DNA from: an uncultured Alphaproteobacteria bacterium
GTDB taxonomy: Bacteria; Pseudomonadota; Alphaproteobacteria; MPNO01; UBA830
NCBI GenBank assembly: GCA_913046035.1
Contig: CAJWSW010000015.1
Location: 1 to 45,822, forward strand
DNA length: 45,822 bases
Reading direction: 5' to 3'
Part shown: in pieces, positions 1 through 6,672 of the stretch
Layout of the letters: every line of letters starts with the position of its first letter
Numbering within the stretch: position 1 is the first letter of the stretch
Translations under genes and position numbers: made by a program
The notes under the pieces: model-generated
The model's database searches: none
What the model was told of the DNA's origin: nothing
Seen by the model: only the letters and a program-made list of their open reading frames with translations

Positions 1-1676
1 TCACCGTGTCTCAGAGGCATGTCTATTAAAAGGCTTATTTAGGTGATAACGATTTTTCGCGCGTTGAGCTTTTGTGGATCTATATGGATCCTGGGCTGTT
101 TAGGTCTAGTGCAGGTAACTGCAAGAGCAGTATTGGACCGTATTCATCGCTTGCGTGTTTTTTATATCGTGCCGGCTGTCATTAAATCAGAGCGTAATGC
201 ACCTAAGGCATCTACAGTGTGGGTTTGTGACTAGCGCATGGCGCCTACCGGTGTTGTACGAGGATCTTGTCCTGACCGACACCCACAAAGAATTTATTTT
301 CAAAAAATCGCGGAAGTCTAATTATTTTTTCCTTACGTATAAGGATTTAAAGGTCAGCGATGAATAATCCAAAGGCATCAAACCCCAATCCCAGAGAAAT
401 TTCTCAAAATCGGGATTACTTGGAGGATACCCAAAATCCCGTATCAGAAAAGGTTCAAGTTAGTGAGGATAGAGACATTGGAAGCACTGGACAGTGCTCG
501 CGGGTAGCTAGACGCTGGACTTCGGCGTCGTTGCGATTGCGGCGGTTGCGGTCCTAATCAACAGCGTATGTTATTAGTGATTTGTCACCTGTTTTTTACG
601 GATCTTATTTACTTTACACATTTTATGTGTCCTCACCCAGATCATGGTGGCCCCGAGTTGTCCCGTACAAGAACCCTGTAAACCGAGACATATAAACCGG
701 TGCCTGTTGTGCCTTTCCATAGTTAAACCAAGCTGCATCCGTCTACACAAACCTTGTTAGAGCCGGACTTTTTCTTGCCCAGAAAAATTGTTGTGGCAAA
801 TGGATGACCGCCTTTTAGCTAAAAAAACTCAAAAAAGATGCGAGTGTATCTAGGGTTGGTACATCAAATTAGAGTGAACCTTCTAATTGGCACGTCTAAT
901 AGAGGCTGGCACACTTTTAGGAGGATTCTGAGTTTAGGCGAATTTTGGAACAAAGGCACGAGCGCCTCAGCAGCCGTCAGTAACGACCCTTAGCTGATTC
1001 TATTTTCAAGGCCTAAACTATGAAAAAACGTAGCGACCACATGCACAGTTACGCAAAGAACGTGATAGAAAATTAACTTTGATAGCGAGGGTCGAGGGGT
1101 ATTGAGCATATATCGAAGCATAAATGTTTCTATTCGAGGAAGGCGCCTATCAATTCCTCTATTTGGTCAGGCAGTATGGCAACGCATCCCATTCGCGTGG
1201 GCTTTGCAGATGACGTTTACGAACTTCTTTCATCGACGGGCACTGAGAGCAATTCGATCACATTGGCTAGGAAATGAAGCTCGCCCCTCAACAATCGAGA
1301 GCTCGTATCTCCTTTTACACCCACAACATAAAGACCGCATCGCGTCGAGGCGAAATTTGCGGCGTCAGCTTGATGCCGAAACCTTAATCCGCGTGCAAAA
1401 CGCGGCGAGGCGTACTCATTAAGATCAACGCACTTCAGCGCTTTTTTGAATTGGGATGTCTTTCTTAGTTATTAGGCATTTCTTCGAGAACGGATTTGAG
1501 GACGACATGTCATTGGATCTCAATACCAATGAATACTGATTAATCACAGCTAACGATCAACGAAACATCGTTTAACGCTTGGGCGAGTGATGACTTTCGT
1601 AGTACCAACACCTGCCCGCTGCAGCGCACAATGCGGTGACGAAATATAACAGTTTTAACGAACGATCTATGATTAT
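1..1676. other. gene-poor stretch, no convincing gene
   Basis: No ORF here matches a family I recognise, and no tRNA, rRNA or insertion-sequence feature is visible. The stretch holds only short open frames: 43..234, 155..367, 360..557 and 1102..1422 on the plus strand and 1540..1743 on the minus strand. None combines a good ribosome binding site with protein-like composition. Two tiny ATGA-coupled frames at 1176..1387 and a hydrophobic out-of-frame tail near 515..577 are described separately as weak observations. The region may be decayed coding DNA, or regulatory or structural DNA. Confidence 0.6.
360..557 (+). CDS. doubtful small hydrophilic ORF (65 aa)
   Basis: This is an unrecognised frame starting with ATG. 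The first 45 residues are rich in Asn, Glu, Asp, Ser and Pro. The C-terminus is an Arg/Ser-rich run that looks like out-of-frame translation. In another frame the same DNA (from about 515 to a TAG at 575) gives a hydrophobic, membrane-segment-like peptide, so the annotated end may be a frameshift product. No clear Shine-Dalgarno sequence is seen. It may equally be chance. Confidence 0.12.
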   Translation: MNNPKASNPNPREISQNRDYLEDTQNPVSEKVQVSEDRDIGSTGQCSRVARRWTSASLRLRRLRS

Positions 1677-1913
1677 TTAAGCGGTCATTGGTGCCACTGG
1701 ACGGCCCAAAATTATGCTGGGGTCTGTTCTTTCTTTCTGACAAAAATCGTCAGCTATTGCTTGTTTGATTTCACACGCACATTTTCCGCATGAAGGTTCC
1801 GTGCCGAAGTGAGCGTGAACGTCAGCCCAATGCGTTGCCCCCGCTCGTACGGCAACCTTAACTTGTTTTTCGTTAATACCTCGACAGTTACATACCAACA
1901 TCGGACTGCTCAT
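1677..1913 (-). CDS. bfd: bacterioferritin-associated ferredoxin (Bfd)
   Basis: This is a small [2Fe-2S] protein that in other bacteria binds bacterioferritin and passes electrons to its heme to release stored iron. The Bfd/Fer2_BFD pattern is visible: Cys8-x-Cys10 near the start, in VCNCRGI, and Cys42-x-x-Cys45 in SCGKCACEI, which supply the four cluster ligands. Cys47 is additional. At 78 residues it is slightly longer than the 64-residue E. coli protein, because of a C-terminal tail after QAIADDF. ATG at 1911-1913 is used; an internal ATG at 1899-1901 would remove four residues. It is divergent from bfr across a 172-base gap carrying a Fur-like palindrome, which fits joint iron control. 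The family call is firm; the physiological partner is inferred from adjacency. Confidence 0.93.
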   Translation of the reverse strand: MSSPMLVCNCRGINEKQVKVAVRAGATHWADVHAHFGTEPSCGKCACEIKQAIADDFCQKERTDPSIILGRPVAPMTA

Positions 1914-1930
1914 TATACTCTAAGATGATT

Positions 1931-2004
1931 ATCATTCTTATTAAGAATGATTGTCAATAGCATTCCAATGGGTGTTTCGTTAATAATGCAACTCATTATC
2001 ATTA
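1931..2004. promoter_or_regulatory. Fur-like operator region between bfd and bfr
   Basis: A perfect inverted repeat lies at 1931-1951: the arm ATCATTCTTA, a single central T, then TAAGAATGAT. A second iron-box-like element, TCATTATCATTA, lies at 1993-2004. Both resemble A/T-rich Fur-family binding sites built from ATNAT units. They sit between two divergent iron-storage genes, so an iron-responsive repressor or activator is the natural reading. Which protein binds (Fur, Irr or RirA) cannot be told from the sequence, and no regulator gene lies in the window. Confidence 0.6.
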
Positions 2005-2085
2005 ACATATTGATTTTTAATAATAACTTGAAGTTTAAAACTTTCTTACTTATTTGATCTACGACTTGATTTAATGGAGTTGACC

Positions 2086-2568
2086 ATGCAAGGCGACGCG
2101 AAAGTTATCCAACACCTGAACATAATATTAAAAAATGAACTTACAGCGATTAACCAGTATTTCCTCCACGCAAGGATGCTCAAAGATTGGGGGTATCTGC
2201 GGCTTGCCGATAAAGTTTATAAAGAATCTATAGGCGAGATGAAGCATGCGGATTATTTGGTGGAGCGTATTCTAACCATTGACGGGCTTCCAAATTTACA
2301 GGACATGGGCAAACTTAAAATCGGTGAAAACGTCCCAGAAATGCTCGAGGCAGATCTTGGCGCAGAAACAAACAATCAATCTTGTTTGAAGGAGGCGATA
2401 GTGGTTTGCGAGGGCGTTCGTGATTTCTTATCGCGGGAGGTGCTGGAGAGAATACTGGATGACACTGAAGAACATATTGATTGGATTGAAACACAACAAA
2501 CCCTCATAGAAGGCGCCGGGATACAAAACTATCTTCAAGAGCAGATGTTCAGCACCGACGAGGATTAA
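2086..2568 (+). CDS. bfr: bacterioferritin (heme-binding iron-storage ferritin)
   Basis: This is a subunit of the 24-mer iron-storage shell that oxidises Fe(II) and stores it as a mineral. The start is ATG at 2086, not the upstream ATG at 2074: GGAG at 2075-2078 is a Shine-Dalgarno sequence for 2086, and MQGDAKVIQHLN matches the family N-terminus. Length is 160 residues, usual for Bfr. In E. coli numbering Glu18, Glu51, His54, Glu94 and His130 of the di-iron site and the heme ligand Met52 (EMKHAD) are present. At position 127, normally Glu, this protein has Thr (DDTEEHIDW), with Glu at 128 and 129. So one ferroxidase ligand appears replaced or shifted. The C-terminus QNYLQEQM is typical. Divergent bfd and the Fur-like site support an iron-regulated unit. 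Confidence 0.95.
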   Translation: MQGDAKVIQHLNIILKNELTAINQYFLHARMLKDWGYLRLADKVYKESIGEMKHADYLVERILTIDGLPNLQDMGKLKIGENVPEMLEADLGAETNNQSCLKEAIVVCEGVRDFLSREVLERILDDTEEHIDWIETQQTLIEGAGIQNYLQEQMFSTDED

Positions 2569-2702
2569 CTATTAGCGGGGTTTAAAGAACCTCTGATGGA
2601 AATTCTGTTCACGGCTCTAAAACACAGAGGTCGTCGAAAACCTAGTTATTAGGACCTCTCTCACGTTCTGATGTCTTTAGCTTTGCTTAGGCTGTTTGCA
2701 AA

Positions 2703-3197
2703 TCAAGTTACACTTGGTGACCGTTCTGCAAGAATATCAATATTAAAACGCAGAACTAATTCGTCCTTGTGGTTAAATGCCTCATTCCGAGTACGAATTA
2801 TACCTCACTTTTCCCGGATCAATCTACTGAGCTTGTCGATGATTTCGTGCGTAAACGTTATCGTATGACCCGGTTTGACCGGGACAAATTGCTCAAGATC
2901 TTCGATGCGCACACCTGCACCATTGCGGCGTCCGTCTTCGACGCCCAAAGCATAGCGTTCCATGTAGTCTACCATCTGGCGCATCCATATTGCGCAAATA
3001 TGCCACTTTGATGCTACCAGCCCCCGATATCGAGTATCGAGCGCGGCCTCTGGGTCGGTGTAATAAATTTGTGGTGTATACATTTTGCCGAAGTCGATGA
3101 TTTCCTGTTCGCTAAATGTATAGCTTCCGAACACATGAAATTCGCTAACTGGAATATCTTCAAACCAGCGAGAACGAAGAAAGGTAGGCTCAGACAC
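2703..3197 (-). pseudogene. MaoC-fold (hot-dog) hydratase-like subunit, interrupted by in-frame TGA
   Basis: This is the second gene of a MaoC pair. The frame probably starts at GTG 3197, overlapping the upstream gene's TGA by 8 bases; a TTG at 3227 is possible but lies deeper in the neighbour. It runs to a TGA at 2805-2807 (130 residues). The same frame then continues without a break to TGA 2703-2705, adding 33 residues such as GIIRTRNEAF and ELVLRFNIDIL. These match the last strands of the upstream MaoC protein (GLIDFEIVVVN, VMELSAFLL). A normal-length protein of about 164 residues is therefore split by one stop, probably from TGG. At the catalytic motif it has YTPQIYYTD where the partner has FDPQPYHLD, so the Asp/His dyad is Thr41/Tyr46. 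It may be an inactive partner subunit, a recent pseudogene, or a sequencing error. Confidence 0.7.
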
Positions 3198-3660
3198 TTG
3201 TTTTCTCTTTCTCCCGCCTCTGGACAAGTAAAAATGCGGAGAGCTCCATAACTTTTTGTTTTTCTTGGTTCACAACTACAATTTCGAAATCAATTAGGCC
3301 ACAATCGCTCTCACCCCATGCGTCCGTTTTATCTGTAATCTTAGCATGTGCGGATATTTTATCGTCCTCAAAAACCGGACGATACCATTCCAACCAGGAG
3401 ATGTTTTTACTACCCACAAGTGCAATATTCTCTTTTATCAGTTCTTCGCTTATGAGTTTCATCATCATCGCTGTTACATGCCAGCCGCTAGCGCATAGCC
3501 TGCCGAACAGGGATTTCTTAGCTGCATCGCGGTCGAGATGATAAGGCTGTGGATCAAATTTTTCGGCAAAGCGCTTTATACTGAATGCGTCAATGTCCAG
3601 CAATCTAGTTTCCAGCGCTCGGCCGATCTTAATATCTTCCCAGTAGAGTCTCGCCGCCAT
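3190..3660 (-). CDS. MaoC family (R)-specific enoyl-CoA hydratase-like protein
   Basis: This is a hot-dog-fold hydratase of the MaoC/R-hydratase type, likely adding water to an enoyl-CoA or acting on a related thioester or acid. Of its 156 residues the N-terminal half carries the hydratase motif, RFAEKFDPQPYHLDRDAA, with Asp36 and His41 as the probable catalytic dyad. LFGRLCASGWHV is the usual following helix region, and the C-terminal strands end in LSAFLLVQRRE. The ATG at 3658-3660 is the clear start. It is followed with an 8-base overlap by a second MaoC protein lacking the dyad. Known heteromeric MaoC hydratases (for example the ChsH1/ChsH2 type) pair one active and one degenerate subunit, which this arrangement resembles. 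Substrate unknown. Confidence 0.82.
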   Translation of the reverse strand: MAARLYWEDIKIGRALETRLLDIDAFSIKRFAEKFDPQPYHLDRDAAKKSLFGRLCASGWHVTAMMMKLISEELIKENIALVGSKNISWLEWYRPVFEDDKISAHAKITDKTDAWGESDCGLIDFEIVVVNQEKQKVMELSAFLLVQRREKEKTSV

Positions 3661-3704
3661 GTTGACCTAACTTCCGTTATTCGAACGTCACAGCGACATC
3701 CACA

Positions 3705-3726
3705 TTTTGTAATGGCTATTACAAAA
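3705..3726. promoter_or_regulatory. 22-bp palindrome in divergent promoter region
   Basis: A perfect inverted repeat, TTTTGTAAT at 3705-3713 and ATTACAAAA at 3718-3726, is separated by GGCT. It lies between the divergent MaoC pair and the ferritin-like gene at 3793. Its size and symmetry suit a dimeric TetR-, GntR- or MarR-type repressor controlling both directions. No matching regulator gene is adjacent, so this is a candidate operator only. As DNA it could also form a hairpin, but it has no following T-run in either direction to suggest a terminator. Confidence 0.45.
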
Positions 3727-3792
3727 GCGGGTGTAAAAAAAAATGTAGAAGTGTAGTGTACTGGTATTTATCCAAGTTGGAAAAGATTAGAA

Positions 3793-4584
3793 ATGCCCAG
3801 CAAACAGCTTAGGTCACTAGTGGAAGCCGTTGCGCCCTTATTTGCAGGAGAGGCGGAAGTTTTTAGCACATATTGGCAGTCACCTATTCGCACACAGGAG
3901 ACTGATCGATTGTGGCTTTTGCGCCAATCTAGAAAAGAAGTTTGGGATACGCCCCTCGGCGATCAGAGAGGTCTCTATCTCGGTCCAGCAGAGGACCTCA
4001 TTGCCGATTTTAATCGAATTGATATTGATATCCCACGCTCAGAAATTCTCGAGAGAATGGAAGGTTTATACGAAGAATTTTCGCATTATTGCGCGTATGC
4101 AGACGCTTACGACGCGGTGCGTGAAGAAAATGAGCCACGACTAAGTCCCTCGCGTTTAAAAAATGTACCAGACTGGCCTGAGAACGTGGCACTCCGTGAT
4201 CGCCGCGCAGATATCAAGAAACAATATGGTGTTGTGGGAGAGAGGGCCTGTTTTTTCACCGAGGGGGGGTATTGCACATTATTCTCGGAGGGAATGAAGC
4301 TGGCCGGTAATGGCGGTGCCGACGACCTAATCGCGAGGGCCGCGGCGTTGGTCTATGAAGATGAATTTGGACACATGTGTAAGGGTATCGTTGGTCTTGA
4401 TATGGAAAATATGTCGGCCGCGGATTGGACGCTTATGACCGAGCTTTCTGTCGAGCTTGCCGGTATGCGAATTGACATGCGCAATGCCCAATTTAGCTTT
4501 CCTCTTTCTGCTTGCCGCATCATAGAAATTAAGTCAGGTGATATCGAGCCCATTAACTTCGATTTTCAGAAAGCGGCCGCTTGA
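3793..4584 (+). CDS. unrecognised protein with two ExxH motifs, ferritin-like
   Basis: I do not recognise a named family. The 263-residue protein is largely helical in character, with no signal peptide or membrane segment. Two ExxH motifs, E95-F-S-H98 in YEEFSHYCAY and E191-F-G-H194 in YEDEFGHMCKG, lie about 95 residues apart. A further Glu157 sits in FFTEGGYCTLF. Glu followed by ExxH, twice, is the metal-ligand pattern of di-iron ferritin-like proteins (four-helix bundles that bind two irons), so a di-iron oxidase, oxygenase or rubrerythrin-like role is possible but unproven. It is divergent from a MaoC hydratase pair, shares a palindromic intergenic region with them, and ends flush against the convergent EamA gene. 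It is near bfr/bfd but has a separate transcription unit. A plain hypothetical protein remains the safe call. Confidence 0.6.
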   Translation: MPSKQLRSLVEAVAPLFAGEAEVFSTYWQSPIRTQETDRLWLLRQSRKEVWDTPLGDQRGLYLGPAEDLIADFNRIDIDIPRSEILERMEGLYEEFSHYCAYADAYDAVREENEPRLSPSRLKNVPDWPENVALRDRRADIKKQYGVVGERACFFTEGGYCTLFSEGMKLAGNGGADDLIARAAALVYEDEFGHMCKGIVGLDMENMSAADWTLMTELSVELAGMRIDMRNAQFSFPLSACRIIEIKSGDIEPINFDFQKAAA

Positions 4585-5520
4585 TCAGTCGCACTCTCGG
4601 CTCGCAAGACCAAGAATCGTCGCGAGGTAGATGCCCAGACCGATAAGCACAATACCGACTGCATGAAACGATTGGAGTTCCTCGCCCAGGAGAGCGATTG
4701 CTAGTACCAATGTGAATACTGGTATCAAGTGCAGAAGCAAACCTGCACGCGCCGCGCCGAGTCCCTCGACTGCACGGTTCCACCATAAGAGTGCTAAGAT
4801 TGATGTGAAAAGAGCCATTCCGCCGGTCACACCGGCAGTGGTCCAAGTTACGGGTGTTGGAATAAAGTAGAGATTTTCTATTATCCAAAATGGGAAGGCG
4901 AAAATGGCGCCCGCCGCAAGAATACCAAAAAGGTAGTTTAGGGGTGCCAGATTAGGCGGCACCTTTCGCATCAGCACTGCATAAACAGACCAGCAGAGAA
5001 TGGAGATGAAAATAAAGACGTCTCCAATGTTCAAATTAAGGCTTAGCAGCACGTCGGTATCACCTCGGCCTATTAGGTATATTACGCCTGCAAACGACAC
5101 GAATACACCAGCCCACTGCGTGACCGAAAGCCGGTCGCGAAACATTAACCAGGCAAATAGCACGATTGTTACCGGTTCCGCAGAATTGATTAGTGCTCCA
5201 TTGATTGCGGTTGTAAATTGAAGCCCCACAAACATCAGGCCATTGCCGCAGACAATAATGAGGAAACCCTGAAGAGCTAAAAATTTCCAATGTTTTCGCA
5301 TTAACGGCCATTGGGTGTGAAGGCTTTTGCGGCAAATTGGGTACAGGATCAGTAGCGCGATTGTGCAACGGAGAAAAGTAATCGCGGCTGGCGGTATGAC
5401 CCCCGCGAAGTCGCGCACCGCTATAAAGGTAGCAGCATAACAGACCATAGCCAATGAACCCGCGATAATGGGTGGTGGCATAAAGTGCGTTAATATTTTT
5501 TCAACACCGGGCGGGTTCAT
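4585..5520 (-). CDS. EamA/RhaT-type drug/metabolite transporter (DMT superfamily)
   Basis: This is an inner-membrane transporter of the 10-TMS DMT superfamily, usually an exporter of amino acids, metabolites or toxic compounds. The 311-residue protein shows about ten hydrophobic segments in two EamA halves. The first begins at IIAGSLAMVCYAATFIAV; the second at LNIGDVFIFISILCWSVYAVL. Each half has the characteristic turn (MFRDRLSVTQWAGVFVSFAGV and ALLGEELQSFHAVGIVLIG). The N-terminus MNPPGVEKILTHF is short and cytoplasmic. Its stop abuts the stop of the convergent gene at 4584. A second EamA gene follows upstream on the same strand, 90 bases away, so the two may be co-expressed. Substrate cannot be inferred. 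Confidence 0.9.
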   Translation of the reverse strand: MNPPGVEKILTHFMPPPIIAGSLAMVCYAATFIAVRDFAGVIPPAAITFLRCTIALLILYPICRKSLHTQWPLMRKHWKFLALQGFLIIVCGNGLMFVGLQFTTAINGALINSAEPVTIVLFAWLMFRDRLSVTQWAGVFVSFAGVIYLIGRGDTDVLLSLNLNIGDVFIFISILCWSVYAVLMRKVPPNLAPLNYLFGILAAGAIFAFPFWIIENLYFIPTPVTWTTAGVTGGMALFTSILALLWWNRAVEGLGAARAGLLLHLIPVFTLVLAIALLGEELQSFHAVGIVLIGLGIYLATILGLASRECD

Positions 5521-5610
5521 TCTTTTGTTCTCGGAGGCAAGTCTCTGTCACAGAACCTGCGGGTTTTTTATCATCAAAATGTAAAGCTATCTTCAGTTAA
5601 CACTTTGGGT

Positions 5611-6513
5611 CTATTTAATCTCCTTATTACGCTCTTGAACCGTTAAGTAAATCGATGCCGCCGCTATAATAGCACCTCCTATCCATACCCAGATATCTGG
5701 AAACTCGCTTAAGACAACGAAACCAATGAGGGCAGCGATTGGTAGGCGAGAATAGTGTAGAATTACAACGACAATAGCGTCACCGCGCGCGTATGCTCGT
5801 CCTAAAATGCGTTGGTTACCGATTTCCAATAAGCCGATTAAGGCCATCCACCCAACCTGGCTCCAGGTTGGGGTCGTCCAGAAAAAATATGAGGTGATAG
5901 TCGCTAAAGGCAGTATTGTCAGGACATTCCATATGGCAACAGTATCCGGATGATCGCTTTTTGAGAGCAGTTTTCGGTTTATTGGATTCCAACTTTGTAC
6001 TGCAACTGCACCCAAGACGAAAAGGACACCGATGTTTACTTCAACGAACCCCGGACGAACGATAATCGCCGCCCCAATAACGCCGGCCACAATGGCTAGA
6101 ATTCGGCTGCCTTGCAAAGCCTCTCGAAGAGCAACGGCCGCGACTAAGGCAGCGAAGACAGGCCTTACAAAATGTATCGCAGTAATATCCGCGACCGGTA
6201 ATTCCTTCGCCGCCAAATAGAAAAAGGTGCTCGCAAGGAATGCCAAAGACCCGCAAAGAATCGCGAGGACCGGACGGTTTGGACGAAGGTAAGTGCCAGC
6301 ATCGCGGACGATAAGGCCAGAAATAGCTAGCAGGCCAAATAGGGTCCTAAAGAGGATAATTTGAAAGACACTAATATCGTCATCGATGAACCGCACAATC
6401 ACGAGCTGGGTGGACATAAGTACGCCTGAAATAAAAATCAGAACGCCGCATAGAGTGGCGTCTGACCATTGCCCTATGCGGGCCGTTAAGTACTCAGGTA
6501 ACATTTTAATCAT
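5611..6513 (-). CDS. EamA-family DMT transporter, second copy
   Basis: This is another 10-TMS DMT/EamA permease, 300 residues, diverged from its neighbour at 4585. Hydrophobic segments start at ATLCGVLIFISGVLMSTQLV and continue to GGAIIAAASIYLTVQERN. The half-repeats meet near residue 150, where GVIGAAIIVRPGFVE is the usual end of the first half. Possible starts are ATG 6513 and, in frame, ATG at Met4. Neither has a strong Shine-Dalgarno. It is divergent from the TauD-family gene across 159 bases with an 8-bp inverted repeat. Paired EamA genes beside catabolic enzymes often move the pathway substrate or a toxic intermediate, but here that is inference. Confidence 0.9.
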   Translation of the reverse strand: MIKMLPEYLTARIGQWSDATLCGVLIFISGVLMSTQLVIVRFIDDDISVFQIILFRTLFGLLAISGLIVRDAGTYLRPNRPVLAILCGSLAFLASTFFYLAAKELPVADITAIHFVRPVFAALVAAVALREALQGSRILAIVAGVIGAAIIVRPGFVEVNIGVLFVLGAVAVQSWNPINRKLLSKSDHPDTVAIWNVLTILPLATITSYFFWTTPTWSQVGWMALIGLLEIGNQRILGRAYARGDAIVVVILHYSRLPIAALIGFVVLSEFPDIWVWIGGAIIAAASIYLTVQERNKEIK

Positions 6514-6542
6514 TTTGTCTTAAACCGATCACCGCGCGGCGG

Positions 6543-6568
6543 ATAGATAAGGGACACCGGTTATCTAT
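6543..6568. promoter_or_regulatory. inverted repeat between EamA and TauD genes
   Basis: ATAGATAA at 6543-6550 and TTATCTAT at 6561-6568 form a perfect 8-bp inverted repeat with a 10-base spacer (GGGACACCGG). It lies in the only divergent gap between the transporter and dioxygenase units. The roughly 18-bp centre-to-centre spacing places the half-sites on one face of the helix. It is a candidate operator for both directions; no regulator is adjacent. Confidence 0.35.
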
Positions 6569-6672
6569 ATGAATACAGCTTGCCTGAAAATTTTTGTTGT
6601 GTCGCCTGTAGCGAGCTTAGTTATATGTTGGGGTGGCATATTAAGGCTTCAAGATATCGACTGGATTGATAG

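Noticed and set aside
2589-2631. Terminator after bfr (ACCTCTG/CAGAGGT)
   Set aside because: The 7-bp stem has a loop of about 29 bases and no T-run, so it is not a convincing terminator.
2703-3197. TGA read as tryptophan (alternative genetic code)
   Set aside because: Other complete genes here end at TGA in normal positions (HyuA copy 1, the alpha/beta hydrolase, the ferritin-like protein), and no other gene shows an internal TGA. A local mutation or error is simpler.
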